NCBI GenBank assembly: GCA_965646165.1
Contig: CBFFYP010000012.1
Span: 1 to 64,000 of the forward strand
Length of the DNA stretch: 64,000 nt
Reading direction: 5' to 3'
Source: MGBC114844 sp910585855
Lineage (GTDB): Bacteria > Bacillota > Clostridia > Lachnospirales > Lachnospiraceae
The position numbers and the translations under genes were made by a program. The stretch's first letter is position 1. Each line of letters starts with the position of its first letter. Below are positions 1 through 10,445 of this stretch, one piece after another. The notes beneath the pieces were generated by a model that made no database searches, was not told the DNA's origin, and saw only the letters and a program-made list of their open reading frames with translations.

Positions 1-21
1 ATAGTTTTGTGTGCAAACTTA

Positions 22-315
22 TTATACATGAGAAAGTGCCTTGTGCGTTATTTTATTTTTCAAAAAGTTGTAAAGTGGTGTAATGATAGAAGTCTGAAAT
101 TCTTCTCCTTGATATAATACGATACTCTTTTTTTCAAAAACAAATTCCACTTCCTCTAGTGTCACCAATTTTCTATATCCTTCCTCTATCTTTTCAAAAC
201 CAAATTCGAGATCATTTTCATCCTCCGATATTAATGCATAAATTCCTTTATATTCCTGAAATTCATATTCTTTTTCCTGATAAATGGCTCGCTTCCCTGC
301 AATTTTCATTTTCAT
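22..315 (-). CDS. Small immunity-like protein (97 aa), unknown family
   Basis: I do not recognise the family. It is a short, acidic, probably cytoplasmic protein with no signal peptide or membrane segment. Its middle carries the pattern LEE-V-E-FVFEK followed by Y-x-G-E-EF, and the same pattern recurs in the neighbouring fragment at 382..588, so the two are paralogues. Both lie directly downstream of an Rhs C-terminal toxin tip (566..1590). In Rhs systems that is where the cognate immunity gene sits, so an immunity role is inferred from position only. The start at 315 has an AGGAA-type ribosome site a few bases upstream. Confidence 0.55.
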   Translation of the reverse strand: MKMKIAGKRAIYQEKEYEFQEYKGIYALISEDENDLEFGFEKIEEGYRKLVTLEEVEFVFEKKSIVLYQGEEFQTSIITPLYNFLKNKITHKALSHV

Positions 316-381
316 TTCTATTCCTTTCTTTCTTCTAAATAAAATTCTTCTATATTTTTTATTACATCCTTTGATAGGTAC

Positions 382-657
382 TTATCTCTGTACAATCTCC
401 TCTATCTCTTTTAAATCTACATACAAAAAATACTCAAATCGATTCCGCTCTATCATTTGATATTTTTTCCCTAATTCTACAGATAGTGTATATAACATAA
501 TTTTATCTTTTTCAATAAAAGAGGCAATAAATTCATCTCCTCGATACTTTACAACCGCTACTTTTTCAAATACAAAATCTAATTCTTCTAATAATTGCTG
601 TAACAAAATCATCATCTGGAGTAAACGGAGAACCAGTATAATCCATGCGTAACCCAT
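382..657 (-). pseudogene. Truncated paralogue of the 97-aa immunity-like gene, fused to the Rhs tip
   Basis: Only about 382..588 of this frame is meaningful: from LEELDFVFEK onward it matches the gene at 22..315. The upstream part of the frame reads through the end of the Rhs gene in another phase. The junction near 590 looks like a deletion that removed both the toxin's own C-terminus and the start of this gene. Confidence 0.5.
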
Positions 658-1590
658 AATAAATCATATTCGGATTCTTCATGACAGCTGCATCTTCTAC
701 TGTAGTAACACAACCTCCTATTTTCCCCTCATTCGCATTTAAATACCCACCATCAAAATAACCCGATACATAATTGGAATTCAGAACTTTTTGTAAAGGG
801 GTATTTCTATCTGGCATAGGAACGGTCTTTCTTATTCTTTCCATAATAATCGCTTCTTCTATGGTCAATTTGCTTGACGACTTTCTCATAAGCGTAAGAA
901 ATTCCTCTTCACTCAATCCATTTTCTGCCATACTTTCTCGTATCTTTTGTATCGTTTCTGATTCTTCTTTTCCACAAGGATCGGCCTTTTTCGCTCCACA
1001 CCCACTAGGATCGGTATACATCGTTGCACAATTCTTACAATAGGCATATAGATTCAACCCATCTCCTCTATAACGATCTTCTTGTGTAAATCTTGCTATT
1101 TGTGGATGATAGTATCTTGCCCGCAAATAATACTGCATCGTTTCTGCATCATATGCTTCTCCACTATAAGTATAACGATTTTCTGTCAATTCTTTTCTTT
1201 TCGTTATATTCCCAAATGCATCATACTGATATTGATTACAGAGTTCTCCTTCTTCATCCAGAATCAGTTCCACATCTCCATGTTCATTCATATGATACGT
1301 ATGATAACCCTCTTCTTCGGATGCTACAATTCCATATCCCCGAATCAAACGCTTTTTTATTTGATTTTCTTGATCGACTTCTGCCAATATAGACCAGCCA
1401 TCTGTTAAAAATCTTGTTCGATTCCCTCCTTCCTCCACTTCATAGCGAAGATTTTCTGCATCATAAAAATTCTTTTGTACCCTTTTTGTATGGTTTTCAT
1501 TCTTTTCTATTTCTACCTGACAGACTTGATTCCATAAATTATAATCATAACTTACCTTCTGGAACGGTTCTCTTTGTTATGATACATACT
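566..1590 (-). pseudogene. Rhs repeat protein, C-terminal part with toxin tip (N-terminus missing)
   Basis: The protein shows the end of an Rhs/YD-repeat shell: tyrosine-rich repeats, then YYLRARYYHPQIARFTQED, LNLYAYCKN and the DPSG boundary that normally marks the cleavage point before the variable toxin. About 145 residues follow, forming the tip, with a segment reading GLRMDYTGSPFTPDDDF that I cannot assign safely; an ADP-ribosyltransferase-type toxin is possible. The frame stays open upstream to about 1590 (SYDYNLWN, FYDAENLRYE repeats) but has no proper start. Only a GTG at 1438 opens the annotated frame, so the shell is truncated. The last residues appear replaced by fusion to the immunity relic. 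It is probably an orphan tip used as a recombination reservoir. Confidence 0.75.
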
Positions 1591-1808
1591 CATTCCCCCT
1601 GATAACAAACTCCTCTATCTAAATTTGTATTACCATTTTTTATCTTTACATATCTGACAAATTATCGTATATTAGATATAGAAGTAAAAATAATACGAAC
1701 CAAGAAATCTCGTTATACGACTTACTCCTAATAAAAAACTGCTAAAATATGAAAAGAATAAATTTAACGAAAGCCACAACCAAAAATCATCCATAGGAGG
1801 AATTTATA

Positions 1809-2693
1809 ATGGAACTTATAACAGAATTCTTAATGAAACCAAAAGTTGACTTTGCCTTCAAGGAGATTATGACAGATGAAACAACCCGTATTGGTTTCTT
1901 ATCTGCTATCTTAAAATTAGATCCAAACAGCATTACAGAAACCCATCTTTTAAACACCAATCTTCGAAAAGAACATGACGAGGAAAAACAGGGAATTCTG
2001 GACGTCCGTATTTCCATGAATGACAACACTGAAATTGATATTGAAATCCAACTAACCGAACTAAAAGTATGGGCGGATCGATCATTATTTTATTTAGCCA
2101 AAATGTATACCGAACAAATCCAAAAAGGGCAAGCGTATGATGTATTTAAAAAATGTATCAGTATCAATATTTTAAACTTTACTCTCTTTCCCAAAGATAC
2201 CGAATTTTATTCTTGTTTTCGGATTCTGGAAGAAACACGGCATACCCTCTATACCGACAAAATGGAATTTCACGTATTAGAACTTCCAAAACTTCCAAAA
2301 GAATTAACCGAAGATAGCAACCGGATTCTATTATGGGCAAAATTTATCAATGCCGAACGAAAGGAGGACTTTGAAATGTTAGCTAAAAAAGATGTTTATA
2401 TCGATCATGCCTACCAACAGCTGCAGCGAATCAGTCAAGACAAAGAAAAACGGCTGGAATATGAAGCCAGAGAAAAAGCCATCCGAGATTATAACCAGAT
2501 GATACAGGAAGCGGAGCAACGAGGGGAACAGCGTGGTATCGAATGTGGTATGGAACGTGGCATGGAATGTGGTATCGAACGTATTTGTAAATTACACAAT
2601 TTATTAATTCAAAATGGACGTTATGAGGATTTGGCTCGTTCCTCAAAAGATTCTGATTATCGAAATCAATTATTAAAAGAATATAAAATATAA
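1809..2693 (+). CDS. Rpn family recombination-promoting nuclease / PD-(D/E)XK transposase-like
   Basis: This belongs to the Rpn/PDDEXK_2 family of nucleases, often annotated as putative transposases, which promote RecA-independent recombination. The start fits the family (MKPKVDFAFKEIMTDETTRIG), followed by FLSAIL, the acidic LDVRISMND-TEIDIEIQL segment that carries the D...ExQ nuclease residues, and WADRSLFYLAKMYTEQI. The C-terminus ends in a charged helix with glycine-glutamate repeats (EQRGEQRGIECGMERGM), which is common in this family. A clear AGGAGG site at 1795-1800 precedes the ATG at 1809. It is one of only two convincing plus-strand genes in the window and sits beside Rhs debris, so it may contribute to cassette shuffling. 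Confidence 0.88.
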   Translation: MELITEFLMKPKVDFAFKEIMTDETTRIGFLSAILKLDPNSITETHLLNTNLRKEHDEEKQGILDVRISMNDNTEIDIEIQLTELKVWADRSLFYLAKMYTEQIQKGQAYDVFKKCISINILNFTLFPKDTEFYSCFRILEETRHTLYTDKMEFHVLELPKLPKELTEDSNRILLWAKFINAERKEDFEMLAKKDVYIDHAYQQLQRISQDKEKRLEYEAREKAIRDYNQMIQEAEQRGEQRGIECGMERGMECGIERICKLHNLLIQNGRYEDLARSSKDSDYRNQLLKEYKI

Positions 2694-2739
2694 TACCTTG
2701 GTTGACAAAATAACATACTTTCTATACCAATAAAATGGA

Positions 2740-3310
2740 ATTTCATGCATTAAACTTTCAAACAACTCGTGTGCCACCGATGCGCTACTTCCATAATATA
2801 TTTCCTCTGCATTGGTGTGCACATAAATCCATTTTCTTTTTCCTGCTTTGTTTCTATCCCTCTTCTCTATTCTGTATACTAATCATATAAAACCCTTCCT
2901 TCTTCTTTCTAATTTCTTCTTGTGTGGAGTGAAGCTGTGAACAACGAAAATACCAATCTGCCAGTGGTACTTGTTCTTGCTTATAATAAAGATATCCATG
3001 TAAATAATACCACTCAGAAAAAACATCTGCAGTATCACAAAGCGGCTTCGCTTCTTCTAATGCCTGTTTCACTTCTTGAAATTCTCCTCGATTATTAAGG
3101 GCAACGATTACAAAAATATATATATCAATCGTTCATTGTTCTTTTGGAACAGAAAATGCGGTCTTTCATACTCTATCATACTTTCCTTTTGTCAGTAACT
3201 AATCCATCTTTTGTACAATAGAATCTACTTTATCCATCACCTCTTGCTTGGCACAAACTAACACTAACCCTCCACCAACCATATCTAAGCTATGCTCTGT
3301 ATTAACATCC
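2740..3310 (-). pseudogene. Decayed gene remnants (TPR-like and unknown fragments)
   Basis: No intact gene is visible. Reading the minus strand gives short coherent pieces in different frames: VGGGLVLVCAKQEVMDKV around 3200-3290, a TPR-like piece at 2854..3072 (AEWYYLHGYLYY-like: FSEWYYLHGYLYYKQEQ, then LADWYFRCSQ), and a piece near 2740-2830 reading IYVHTNAEEIYYGSSASV. They are separated by stops and look like the remains of one or two immunity-type genes. Confidence 0.4.
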
Positions 3311-3311
3311 T

Positions 3312-3690
3312 TTATTCTTTTAACAATCCTAATTTCAATACTACTATTTTCTCATAACAAAATTCCGTTTCTCTTCCTGTTAATTCCATCGCTAACTCTA
3401 TAATATTATCTTCTTTCACTATACTTCCATCTGCATCGGTCCAATCTATTTTCAGTTCATTCTCTCTATCTACCAGTTTCAATCCCAACTTTTTTTCTTC
3501 TTCTAAAGGTTCTCCTATACAGCGAACTGGAAAAAAATTACTTTCCTCATAAAAATAAAATCTCCGAATTTTCCCATTTTCTACAACAGTAAATCCATGT
3601 GTTTCTGATACTCTATGTGTGAAAAACACAATTACTTTTTCAAACCCCTCTGAAAATTTTTCTAATTCTTCTTCATAATAAAAAAAGAAG
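3312..3690 (-). pseudogene. C-terminal immunity-like domain continuing the SUKH gene in another frame
   Basis: This is the same coding unit as the SUKH gene just upstream, read in a shifted frame. Adding one base to the A7 run at 3680..3686 (T7 on the coding strand) turns the SUKH tail into FFYYEEELEKFSEGFEK and joins it to THRVSETHGF-VVENGKI-RFYFYEE, then EPLEEEKKLGL and a closing helix. The shape (HRV-E-HG, ENGK-x-R, EEKKLG) resembles a second immunity domain often found next to SUKH domains. A SUKH-plus-second-domain poly-immunity protein is therefore likely. Confidence 0.5.
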
Positions 3691-4446
3691 TAACTAGATT
3701 TCCTGAAATATAAATCTCTCCTTGTCCCATATTATATATTCCAATACACTTCTGATCCGAAAACACTTGTTCCTTTCCATTTTCATATTCTGTCACTTTT
3801 TTAGAATAATAATTAAATTTCTCTACCACTTCTTCTAATGTAATATGTGCATCCCGTACTACCATCCATCCTCGTTTATAGCCCACTCCTCTTGGCAGAC
3901 TTTTTACTTCCCCATTCCATATTCGATGAAGTCCCATTTCATTTCCAATAAAAAGAAGATTCTCTTCTAATTTTTCTTTCGGATTTCGCTCAAAGGATCG
4001 ACCGATTCTCTGAACTTCCTCTTTCATTAGGTGATTAAAATACGCATCAAATGATTTTGCGATTCCAATCGCAGTCTTTCTTTTCAAACTCCATTCTACT
4101 ACATTACAATGTTCATAATTTTCCTCTTTTGTTTCCAGACAAATCCATGTTTCTTCCTCTATTCTTTTCTGAATTACCACATAATGAAAATCGATACCAT
4201 ATAATCTCCTTGCGCTTTCGGTTTCTTTCAAAGTTCCTTCCTTTTCCTTATCATTGATACCATAAATATAAGGCATACCATTGATAAACCCCCCTCCCCT
4301 AGCGTTCTTAAAAAAAACTTATAATCTTCTGGTAAAGTAATCTGTAATTCTTTTTCTAACTGCATCACTCTTTCTTCTGTTCCTTCTGTATAAAATGTTC
4401 CTCCATAAATTTGTTTCAATTTACGAAACATACCAACATTATACAT
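3662..4446 (-). pseudogene. SUKH (SMI1/KNR4) family immunity protein, frame-broken
   Basis: SUKH proteins are cytoplasmic immunity proteins for polymorphic toxins. The N-terminal piece (4228..4446) has LEKELQITLPEDYKFFLRTLGEGG, the hallmark start of the fold. The second piece (3662..4276) continues with NGMPYIYGIND, the R-LYGIDFHYVVI strand, ETWICLETK, CNVVEWSL and SFDAYFNHL, all typical SUKH positions. The two frames meet in the C6 run at 4289..4294 (G6 on the coding strand); one more G restores GGFINGMPYI. This is either a one-base deletion or a homopolymer base-calling error. Confidence 0.72.
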
Positions 4447-4621
4447 TTAAATACCCCTTTTCTATTTTTTATTTTCTCTATTATTTTCACTTCAAATTCT
4501 CTTCTTACTTATATCCATCCTTTTATCATATCTCTTTCCATCTTTTTCAAAAATAACCTTGCTCTTTTACCTATCTTCCTTTATACACAACTGTTGAAAT
4601 CCCTTAAATTTTCTATCATTT

Positions 4622-5698
4622 TTATAATTCAAATTCATATTCCATTAATACTGGTTCAGCTTCTATTTCTGCAATAAGTGCTCCACTTCTCTTTTCTTTA
4701 TCACAAATCTCAGCAATTACAATTGCTACATCTCCTTCTTCCCATGGTACAGAAATAATAACTTCACAATCATATAAATGAATTCGAACTTCTACCACTC
4801 TAATATCAGAAAACAAATCTTCCCTTTTCTGATACTTTCTTCTATAATACTCTAACTCTTTCTCTTCCAATCCTAACTCTACTAAATAGTTTCCTTCAAA
4901 AAGCTCTTCAAATAACACATCTTCTATTATTTCAGCACTTTTTTTAAATTCTTGATAAACATTCCACAATTCTTGTTTTTCTTCTCTTGTTTCCTCTTCA
5001 TCCAAATAAGAAACCAAATTCATATTGCAAAAGTCTAGATCAAACTTAATTGGAATTACTTCTTCTCTTCCAAATAATTCATAATTCAAATAAGTTCCCC
5101 AATACCATGGTATGATACATTCCTCTGCAAAACAAATTAATTTTCCAAACATTTCATCTTCCACTTCATTTAACCATCTCGGTTCTCTCCAAATGAAAAA
5201 ACAATTCCTTTCTTTTAAATCAAAAATATTCCAATTTACAACTGTTATTTCATTCTTTTCCGAAGGTAACAAAACGATTACACTATAACCACTTTGATGA
5301 ATTCTGACTTCCACAATCTTCGCTTCTTGAAATAAACTTTCTTTTGTAGCATATCGTTTTCGATAAGTTTCTAATGTTTCTTTCTCTATTAATTCTTCAA
5401 AAAAATATCCATTTAAAAATTCTTCAAATAATTCTTCTTTTATTTTATTTCCCTCTTTTAAAAACTCTTGATAAACCTTCGCTAATTCTTCTTTTCGTTT
5501 TTTTATTTTTTCATCCATCTGTTGTACAAAATCTACTGGATAGCCATATAAATCAAAGAGAACAAATATTTTTTCTTCTTGATTCCATATTGTATCCGTT
5601 ATGTATTTCCCCCAGCCATTTTGCTTCCATCCTTCTTCTGTAAGAGATACCAGTTCTCCTAAAATAAAATCGTTTACTTTTTTGCAAGTTTTGATCAC
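4622..5698 (-). CDS. Two-repeat hypothetical protein (358 aa), immunity-like
   Basis: I do not recognise the family. The protein contains two copies of one ~175-residue module. Each has VYQEF-K-x-IxE-LFEEx, then a tyrosine-rich YRR/KRY-K-x-LF segment, then VVEVRIH followed by a hydrophobic strand (VIVLLP / VIISVP) and a valine-rich strand. There is no signal peptide, so it is probably cytoplasmic. A single-module relative lies at 6455..7050 and a truncated copy of its 5' end at 13965..14075. Its placement in a toxin/immunity graveyard suggests immunity; nothing in the sequence proves it. Confidence 0.6.
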   Translation of the reverse strand: MIKTCKKVNDFILGELVSLTEEGWKQNGWGKYITDTIWNQEEKIFVLFDLYGYPVDFVQQMDEKIKKRKEELAKVYQEFLKEGNKIKEELFEEFLNGYFFEELIEKETLETYRKRYATKESLFQEAKIVEVRIHQSGYSVIVLLPSEKNEITVVNWNIFDLKERNCFFIWREPRWLNEVEDEMFGKLICFAEECIIPWYWGTYLNYELFGREEVIPIKFDLDFCNMNLVSYLDEEETREEKQELWNVYQEFKKSAEIIEDVLFEELFEGNYLVELGLEEKELEYYRRKYQKREDLFSDIRVVEVRIHLYDCEVIISVPWEEGDVAIVIAEICDKEKRSGALIAEIEAEPVLMEYEFEL

Positions 5699-6270
5699 TT
5701 ATTCTCCCTCCTGTTCTTATCCCTCTTCATCCATTGAACCAAACTTCCTTATTCCTAACTTTAATCTTATTTATCACTATCTTTCAATATCCATTTTGCC
5801 TTGTATCCCACTCCTTCTAAGCCTGTTTCCAATCCTCTTAATAATTGACAAATTTTTTTCTGAAACTCTAAATCATATCCTAACAATTTTTTTGAAAAAA
5901 TACAAAGTGCCTCTTCATTATAACTACTCAATAACATATTTAACTAACCTTCGGTTTCTGTTTCATTATAATCTATAATATAAAAAAGACCATCCAATAA
6001 TTTCTGAAATCCAATTTCTAATCCATATCTATTAATCGTCCAGTAGGTCATTCTCCTTATTTTTACATATTGATGTGGTTTCAATGCCTCAAACTCTTTT
6101 GCAAAAATTTTACACAACTCGGTAATATCCTCTAATAAAAAACACACTTTTCCTTCACTTGCCAACTCATAGATCTCTTCAAATCTTTCAAACGACTCTT
6201 CATCAAAATGATGTGCCACATAATCTACCTCACTTGCGTTTATCATCATACACATTTTATTTTCTCCCTT
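5590..6270. repeat. Direct repeat block, copy 1 (partner at 13965..14645)
   Basis: The block holds the 5' end of the two-repeat gene, a short spacer and the 162-aa gene family member. It aligns almost base for base with 13965..14645, including the spacer TTCTCCCTCCTGTTCTTATC. The copies are in the same orientation and about 8.3 kb apart. Confidence 0.75.
5767..6255 (-). pseudogene. 162-aa family protein interrupted by an in-frame stop
   Basis: This copy is nearly identical to the intact gene at 14144..14632. Translation runs normally from ATG 6255 through NETETEG and then meets TAG, where the intact copy has a tyrosine codon (GEGY-LNML). The frame continues unchanged afterwards to a TAA at 5767. 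A single nonsense change therefore truncates it to 103 residues. Confidence 0.7.
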
Positions 6271-6454
6271 CTAAAAATGGAATCACTACCGTCTAAAGCC
6301 GTTAGATTCGATGTCTGTCCCGCTAAAACTATCTAAAGTATGCATATGAAAGATTATCTTCTTCTCTTTCTTAACCTATCTCAAAGTTATTTATTCCATT
6401 CCTTATATTTCACTTGCAGCTTTCTTAATGTAATTCTCCAACTCATAATATAAA

Positions 6455-7050
6455 TCATTCTTTACTTGTCAATAAAAAATATTCTTTCGTTCTATAATCC
6501 ATTTCAATAGATTCTGATTCTTCTTCTGCAATAAGAAAACTATATTGCTCCTCTTTTTCAAATATATTGTTTACCACAATAACAAGATTTTCTTCTATAA
6601 AAGGTAAAGAAATCACCACTGCATAATGATCGAAATAAATTCGAACTTCTATTACAGTTACGTCCTGAAATAAAACTTCTTTTGTTTTATATTTTCTCCT
6701 ATAGGTTTCTTGTTCTTTTTCATTCCATCCTAACTCCTCTTCCCAATCTATTCCATCTAAAAATTCTTTCCACAATATCTTTTCTACTATATCTCCATGT
6801 TTTAAAAATTCTTGATAAACCAAACACGTCCTTTTCTTCTTTTCCTCTATCTCTTCTTCCTCCATGTCCCATCCAATTACATCAAAATTTACGTTAAAAA
6901 ATAAAGATCAAATCCAAAACAAATTCTGCTTCTTTTTTTAAACAATAGATAATTCAAATATTTTGCCCATTTTACTGGCTGCCATGTTTCATTTGCAAGA
7001 CAAACCATACATCCTAATATTTTGTCTTCGATTATATTTACTATATTCAT
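6455..7050 (-). pseudogene. Single-module relative of the two-repeat protein, frame-broken
   Basis: The gene starts at ATG 7050 with a GGAG site just before it (MNIVNIIEDKILGCM, then WAKYLNYLLFKKEAEF). It continues in the frame that is open at 6455..6865 (VYQEFLKHGDIVEKIL, YRRKYKTKEVLF, VIEVRIYFDHYAVVISLP). The two parts join if the A6 run at 6896..6901 (T6 on the coding strand) has one more base, giving YFFNVNFDVIGWD. It corresponds to the second module of the 358-aa protein. Confidence 0.6.
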
Positions 7051-7074
7051 ATTTTTCTCCTAATAAAAAAATAC

Positions 7075-8031
7075 TTATTTATTATTTATCTCAAAATTAT
7101 CAACAGGTAAGCAGCATGCTATTTCAAATATCGTTTTTTTATGAAAAAATCGCTCCAATAAATTTTGTACTTTAGGCGTTCTTAATCGAGAAATAAAGGA
7201 AACCGATATTTCTTCAAAATGGTCATTTTCTCCTTTTTGTTTCTTCTCGAAATCAAATTTACTTTTATTATCTTTACATTCATTATAAAGATCCCCAATT
7301 TCAATAAATATCGCTTCTTCTTCCTTTGATATAATCCCATCTCTTACATACCTGTTGTCCCATCCTTGACTAGAAAATTTCCAATTAGTAAAAATTTCTT
7401 TCTTATTACCATAAAACTCCAAATATTCTCCAGCTATATCTATATTTTCCATATAATCTGGATCAGTCAATAAATAAAAATGAAAAACGACATCAAATCG
7501 AGTCAACATTCTCTTATTTTGTTCGTATAAAAATGAAAGATAGGAAAATTCTTTTCTCTCTTTTTCACGGAAATCAATTCCCAGCTTTAAAAGAAATTTC
7601 ACACATTTTTTCTCATCATAACGCCGACACATTTCTTGAATAAAAGTACTCTTATCTATTCCCAACATAAAAAATAAATGTAATGTATCTTTTATCTCTT
7701 TCCATCCTCTTTCTTCTATTATAGTTAAGTAAGATTGAAAAAGATTTGTCATATAATTCCTATTCTTTTTATAATCATATTTCATAGTATCCATAATAAA
7801 AAGAATACTATTTATTATAACTGCCTTTCTATAATTATTTTCTATTTTCTCTAATACAAAAATCAATTTTTCCAAAATCTCTTCATTAAATAATAAAGCT
7901 AATTCCTTTCTTTCTTTTATCCCACGTAAAAGAATGAAAAATAAATCCATATTAATATCTAAACGAGCAGAAGTAAATAATTTGTTTCTTATCAATCGAT
8001 TCACTTCATCAAATTGAATACTAAAATCCAT
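7075..8031 (-). CDS. Hypothetical helical protein (318 aa), paralogue of next gene
   Basis: Family not recognised. It is predicted largely alpha-helical, soluble, and rich in lysine, glutamate, isoleucine and phenylalanine. It shares its whole layout with 8085..9053: LFFILLRGIKE / LFLLFLKGIKE, NSILFIMD / NSILNIMYD, RYDEKKCVKFL / RYDKEKCIKIF, VFHFYLLTD-DYMENIDIAGEY / IFHFYLMTE-DYVKNIEIAGIY, and VQNLLERFFH / VQDLLQQFFH at the end. Only 53 bp separate the two genes, so they form a tandem duplicate. The position within the immunity region suggests, but does not show, an immunity role. Confidence 0.6.
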   Translation of the reverse strand: MDFSIQFDEVNRLIRNKLFTSARLDINMDLFFILLRGIKERKELALLFNEEILEKLIFVLEKIENNYRKAVIINSILFIMDTMKYDYKKNRNYMTNLFQSYLTIIEERGWKEIKDTLHLFFMLGIDKSTFIQEMCRRYDEKKCVKFLLKLGIDFREKERKEFSYLSFLYEQNKRMLTRFDVVFHFYLLTDPDYMENIDIAGEYLEFYGNKKEIFTNWKFSSQGWDNRYVRDGIISKEEEAIFIEIGDLYNECKDNKSKFDFEKKQKGENDHFEEISVSFISRLRTPKVQNLLERFFHKKTIFEIACCLPVDNFEINNK

Positions 8032-8084
8032 TTTTCATTTCTCCTTCTAACAATTATTTTTTTACTTTTTTCAAATTGTATCTA

Positions 8085-9053
8085 TTAAGGCAAATGAAAT
8101 GCTACTTCAAATAAAGATTTTCCATGAAAAAACTGTTGTAACAAATCTTGTACTTGTTTTGTTTTTAATTGAATGGAAAACTTAGAAGATACAATTTTCA
8201 ATTCTTCAAACACTTCTTCTAACTCTTCCCCTGATTCTTCTTGTTTTTCCAAATCTAACATTTCTTTCTGTCCTAAATTTGATTTTTTTTCCATACAATT
8301 ATAATAGAAATCTCCAATTTTTGTAAATATGGCTTCCTCCTTTTCAGAAATAATTCCTTCCTCTATATAACAAATATATCTATTCCTACTAGAAATTCCC
8401 CAATCTGCACAAGTCAACATATGATTATGATAAAGTTTAAAATAAATTCCTGCTATTTCTATATTTTTTACATAATCCTTTTCTGTCATTAAATAAAAAT
8501 GAAAAATTAAACGAAATCGCTTCGATAATTTCTTCCTTCTCTCTAGTAAATACACAATATCCGAATATCTTAAACTATTCTGTTTATCAACTTCCAACCC
8601 TATCATAGAAAATATCTTGATACATTTTTCTTTGTCATACCGCTTTATCATTTCCTCGATTAGATTCTGCTTTTCTATTCCTAATTCTAAAAACAAAAAC
8701 ATAGTTTCTTTTATATTTTTTCTATTATAATATCCTTTATCCATCTCTTCTAAATAAGACTTTAAAAGAAGATCAATGTAATCTTTCTTCCCAATATAGT
8801 CATATTCCACATCATACATTATATTAAGGATACTATTGATAACTTCCGCTTTTTCTTCTTTTTTCTCTATAGCATCTAATAAAAAAATTGACTTTTCTAA
8901 TATAGTATCATCCAATAAAATACTTAAATTATACTCTTCCTTTATTCCTTTTAAAAAAAGGAGAAAAATACTTTTACTATACTTGAAACCGTTCTGAAAA
9001 AATTGTCCTATTATTTCTTCATTCACTTCTTTTAATAAACACACATTATCCAT
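8085..9053 (-). CDS. Hypothetical helical protein (322 aa), paralogue of previous gene
   Basis: This is the upstream member of the tandem pair. Compared with its partner it has a longer acidic insertion near residues 255-285 (EKQEESGEELEEVFEELK). No signal peptide, membrane helix or catalytic motif is visible. It starts at ATG 9053 with an AAAGGAA site before it. The sequence divergence between the two copies implies an old duplication, unlike the nearly identical copies elsewhere in the window. Confidence 0.6.
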   Translation of the reverse strand: MDNVCLLKEVNEEIIGQFFQNGFKYSKSIFLLFLKGIKEEYNLSILLDDTILEKSIFLLDAIEKKEEKAEVINSILNIMYDVEYDYIGKKDYIDLLLKSYLEEMDKGYYNRKNIKETMFLFLELGIEKQNLIEEMIKRYDKEKCIKIFSMIGLEVDKQNSLRYSDIVYLLERRKKLSKRFRLIFHFYLMTEKDYVKNIEIAGIYFKLYHNHMLTCADWGISSRNRYICYIEEGIISEKEEAIFTKIGDFYYNCMEKKSNLGQKEMLDLEKQEESGEELEEVFEELKIVSSKFSIQLKTKQVQDLLQQFFHGKSLFEVAFHLP

Positions 9054-9194
9054 TTTCTGTTCCTTTCAAAACTTTTAAGTAATACCAAATATCACCTGTT
9101 TTTTCAAAATTCTTGGATCATTCTATTCCAGCAGAAAAAGAGCAACTACACCCTTTTCCTGCCTTCCATGAAGAATAAATTCGTACAAATATTG

Positions 9195-9560
9195 TTAATG
9201 AAAAATCTTAATATTCCATTCTATTCCATCTTCAACAACTTTAAAAATTATCCTAACTATATTCTCAAGATCATCTTCTTCATCTGGATTAATATATATG
9301 GAATCCCACCCTTTATAATTTCTTTTTAATTCGTGCCAATTTCGCTTTCCATCTTTCAATCTATTATATGCATCTTGACTTCCCAAGAAATAATAATCAT
9401 ATATATCATTTAAAACCTGATTAGCTAATATTTTTTCATCCTTTGTTAAATATCTTGGATCATGACTAGCATCTTGTACTTTTTTAACAACGTCATAAAT
9501 AAATAGAGGGGGCATGATGATGGGTGTTCTCATATTCATAATAGGAGCGATTTCCTCTTG
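9195..9560 (-). pseudogene. Rhs-linked C-terminal toxin-like domain, out of frame with its Rhs shell
   Basis: After the Rhs remnant ends (YYEYENTHHH), the coding sense moves to another frame and runs FIYDVVKKVQDASHDPRYLTK..., DIYDYYFLGSQDAYNRL, NWHELKRNYKGWDSIYI and an acidic tail. Removing one C from the C5 run near 9516 joins them. The ~110-residue unit looks like a polymorphic-toxin tip carrying an AYNRL...GWDSI motif; its activity is unknown. Confidence 0.5.
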
Positions 9561-10445
9561 CATCTTGCATCCTTTGAATTCTTCCATATAAATCATAAGT
9601 AAACTGTGTTGTTTGCCATTCTCCTTCTGTAATCAGAACCTTCTCTTCGATACAATTTCCAGCCTCATCATATTGATAACACGTTATCCCTCCCTCATTA
9701 TCCTCCTCTCTTATCACCAAATGATCCGCATTATAAGTATAAATTGTCTTTAGTCCTACTGGAGATTCTTTCTCTAAAACCTTTCCATAGGTATCATACT
9801 TCCATCGTGTTTGATTTCCATTTCGATCCGTTTCTTCGATTCGATTATCCCACAAATCATAGACATAACATTCTTCCCGTCCCTCTCCATAAATTGCATG
9901 TGTCACCAAATCTTGTGCATTATACTCATACTGTTCGGTTCGATTGGTACCTCAAAAAGTAAGTGTCGTTTTCTTTTTTTCTAATTCATATTGAATCTGT
10001 ACGTTTTCTCCATCTGGATAACTTTGAACGATAACACGTCCTTTGCTATCATATGTATTTTGAATAAATGAAACGCCATTCTCTCCATCCATTGAAACTA
10101 GATACCCATTTTCATCATAAGAATACGTCTGCATCCCACCATCGGGATAATGCACACAAGATAACCGATTCTCCTGATACTCATAACACACTTCTCTTCC
10201 AAACTCATCCCATAATCGAACCAATCTTCCATTTTGATAGGCAAAGTGCAGTACTCTTCCTCCCGGTGTGGTAATGGTATCCAATTCGGAATACAAACGA
10301 CGATTTTCTGTATCACTTGTAATCTTCGAACCATTCTCCTGTTTTTGATAGGTAAGTATCGTACTTCGTATCGCTCCTCTTTGTTCTTTTACCCGAATCA
10401 ACTGTCCAAATTCATTATAAGTATTTTCATAATAATTTCCTGCTT
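9493..10445 (-). pseudogene. Rhs/YD-repeat fragment with in-frame TGA
   Basis: YD repeats run through the whole stretch: YNEFGQLIRVKEQ, LVRLWDEFGREVCYEY, CVHYPDGGMQTYSYDENGYL, YVYDLWDNRIEETDRNGN, YDTYGKVLEKESP, YDEAGNCIEEKV and FTYDLYGRIQRMQDARGN. A TGA at 9952..9954 interrupts it after TTLTF; the frame continues unchanged as GTNRTEQYEYNAQDLV. It lacks both the N-terminus and the DPxG core end. Confidence 0.8.
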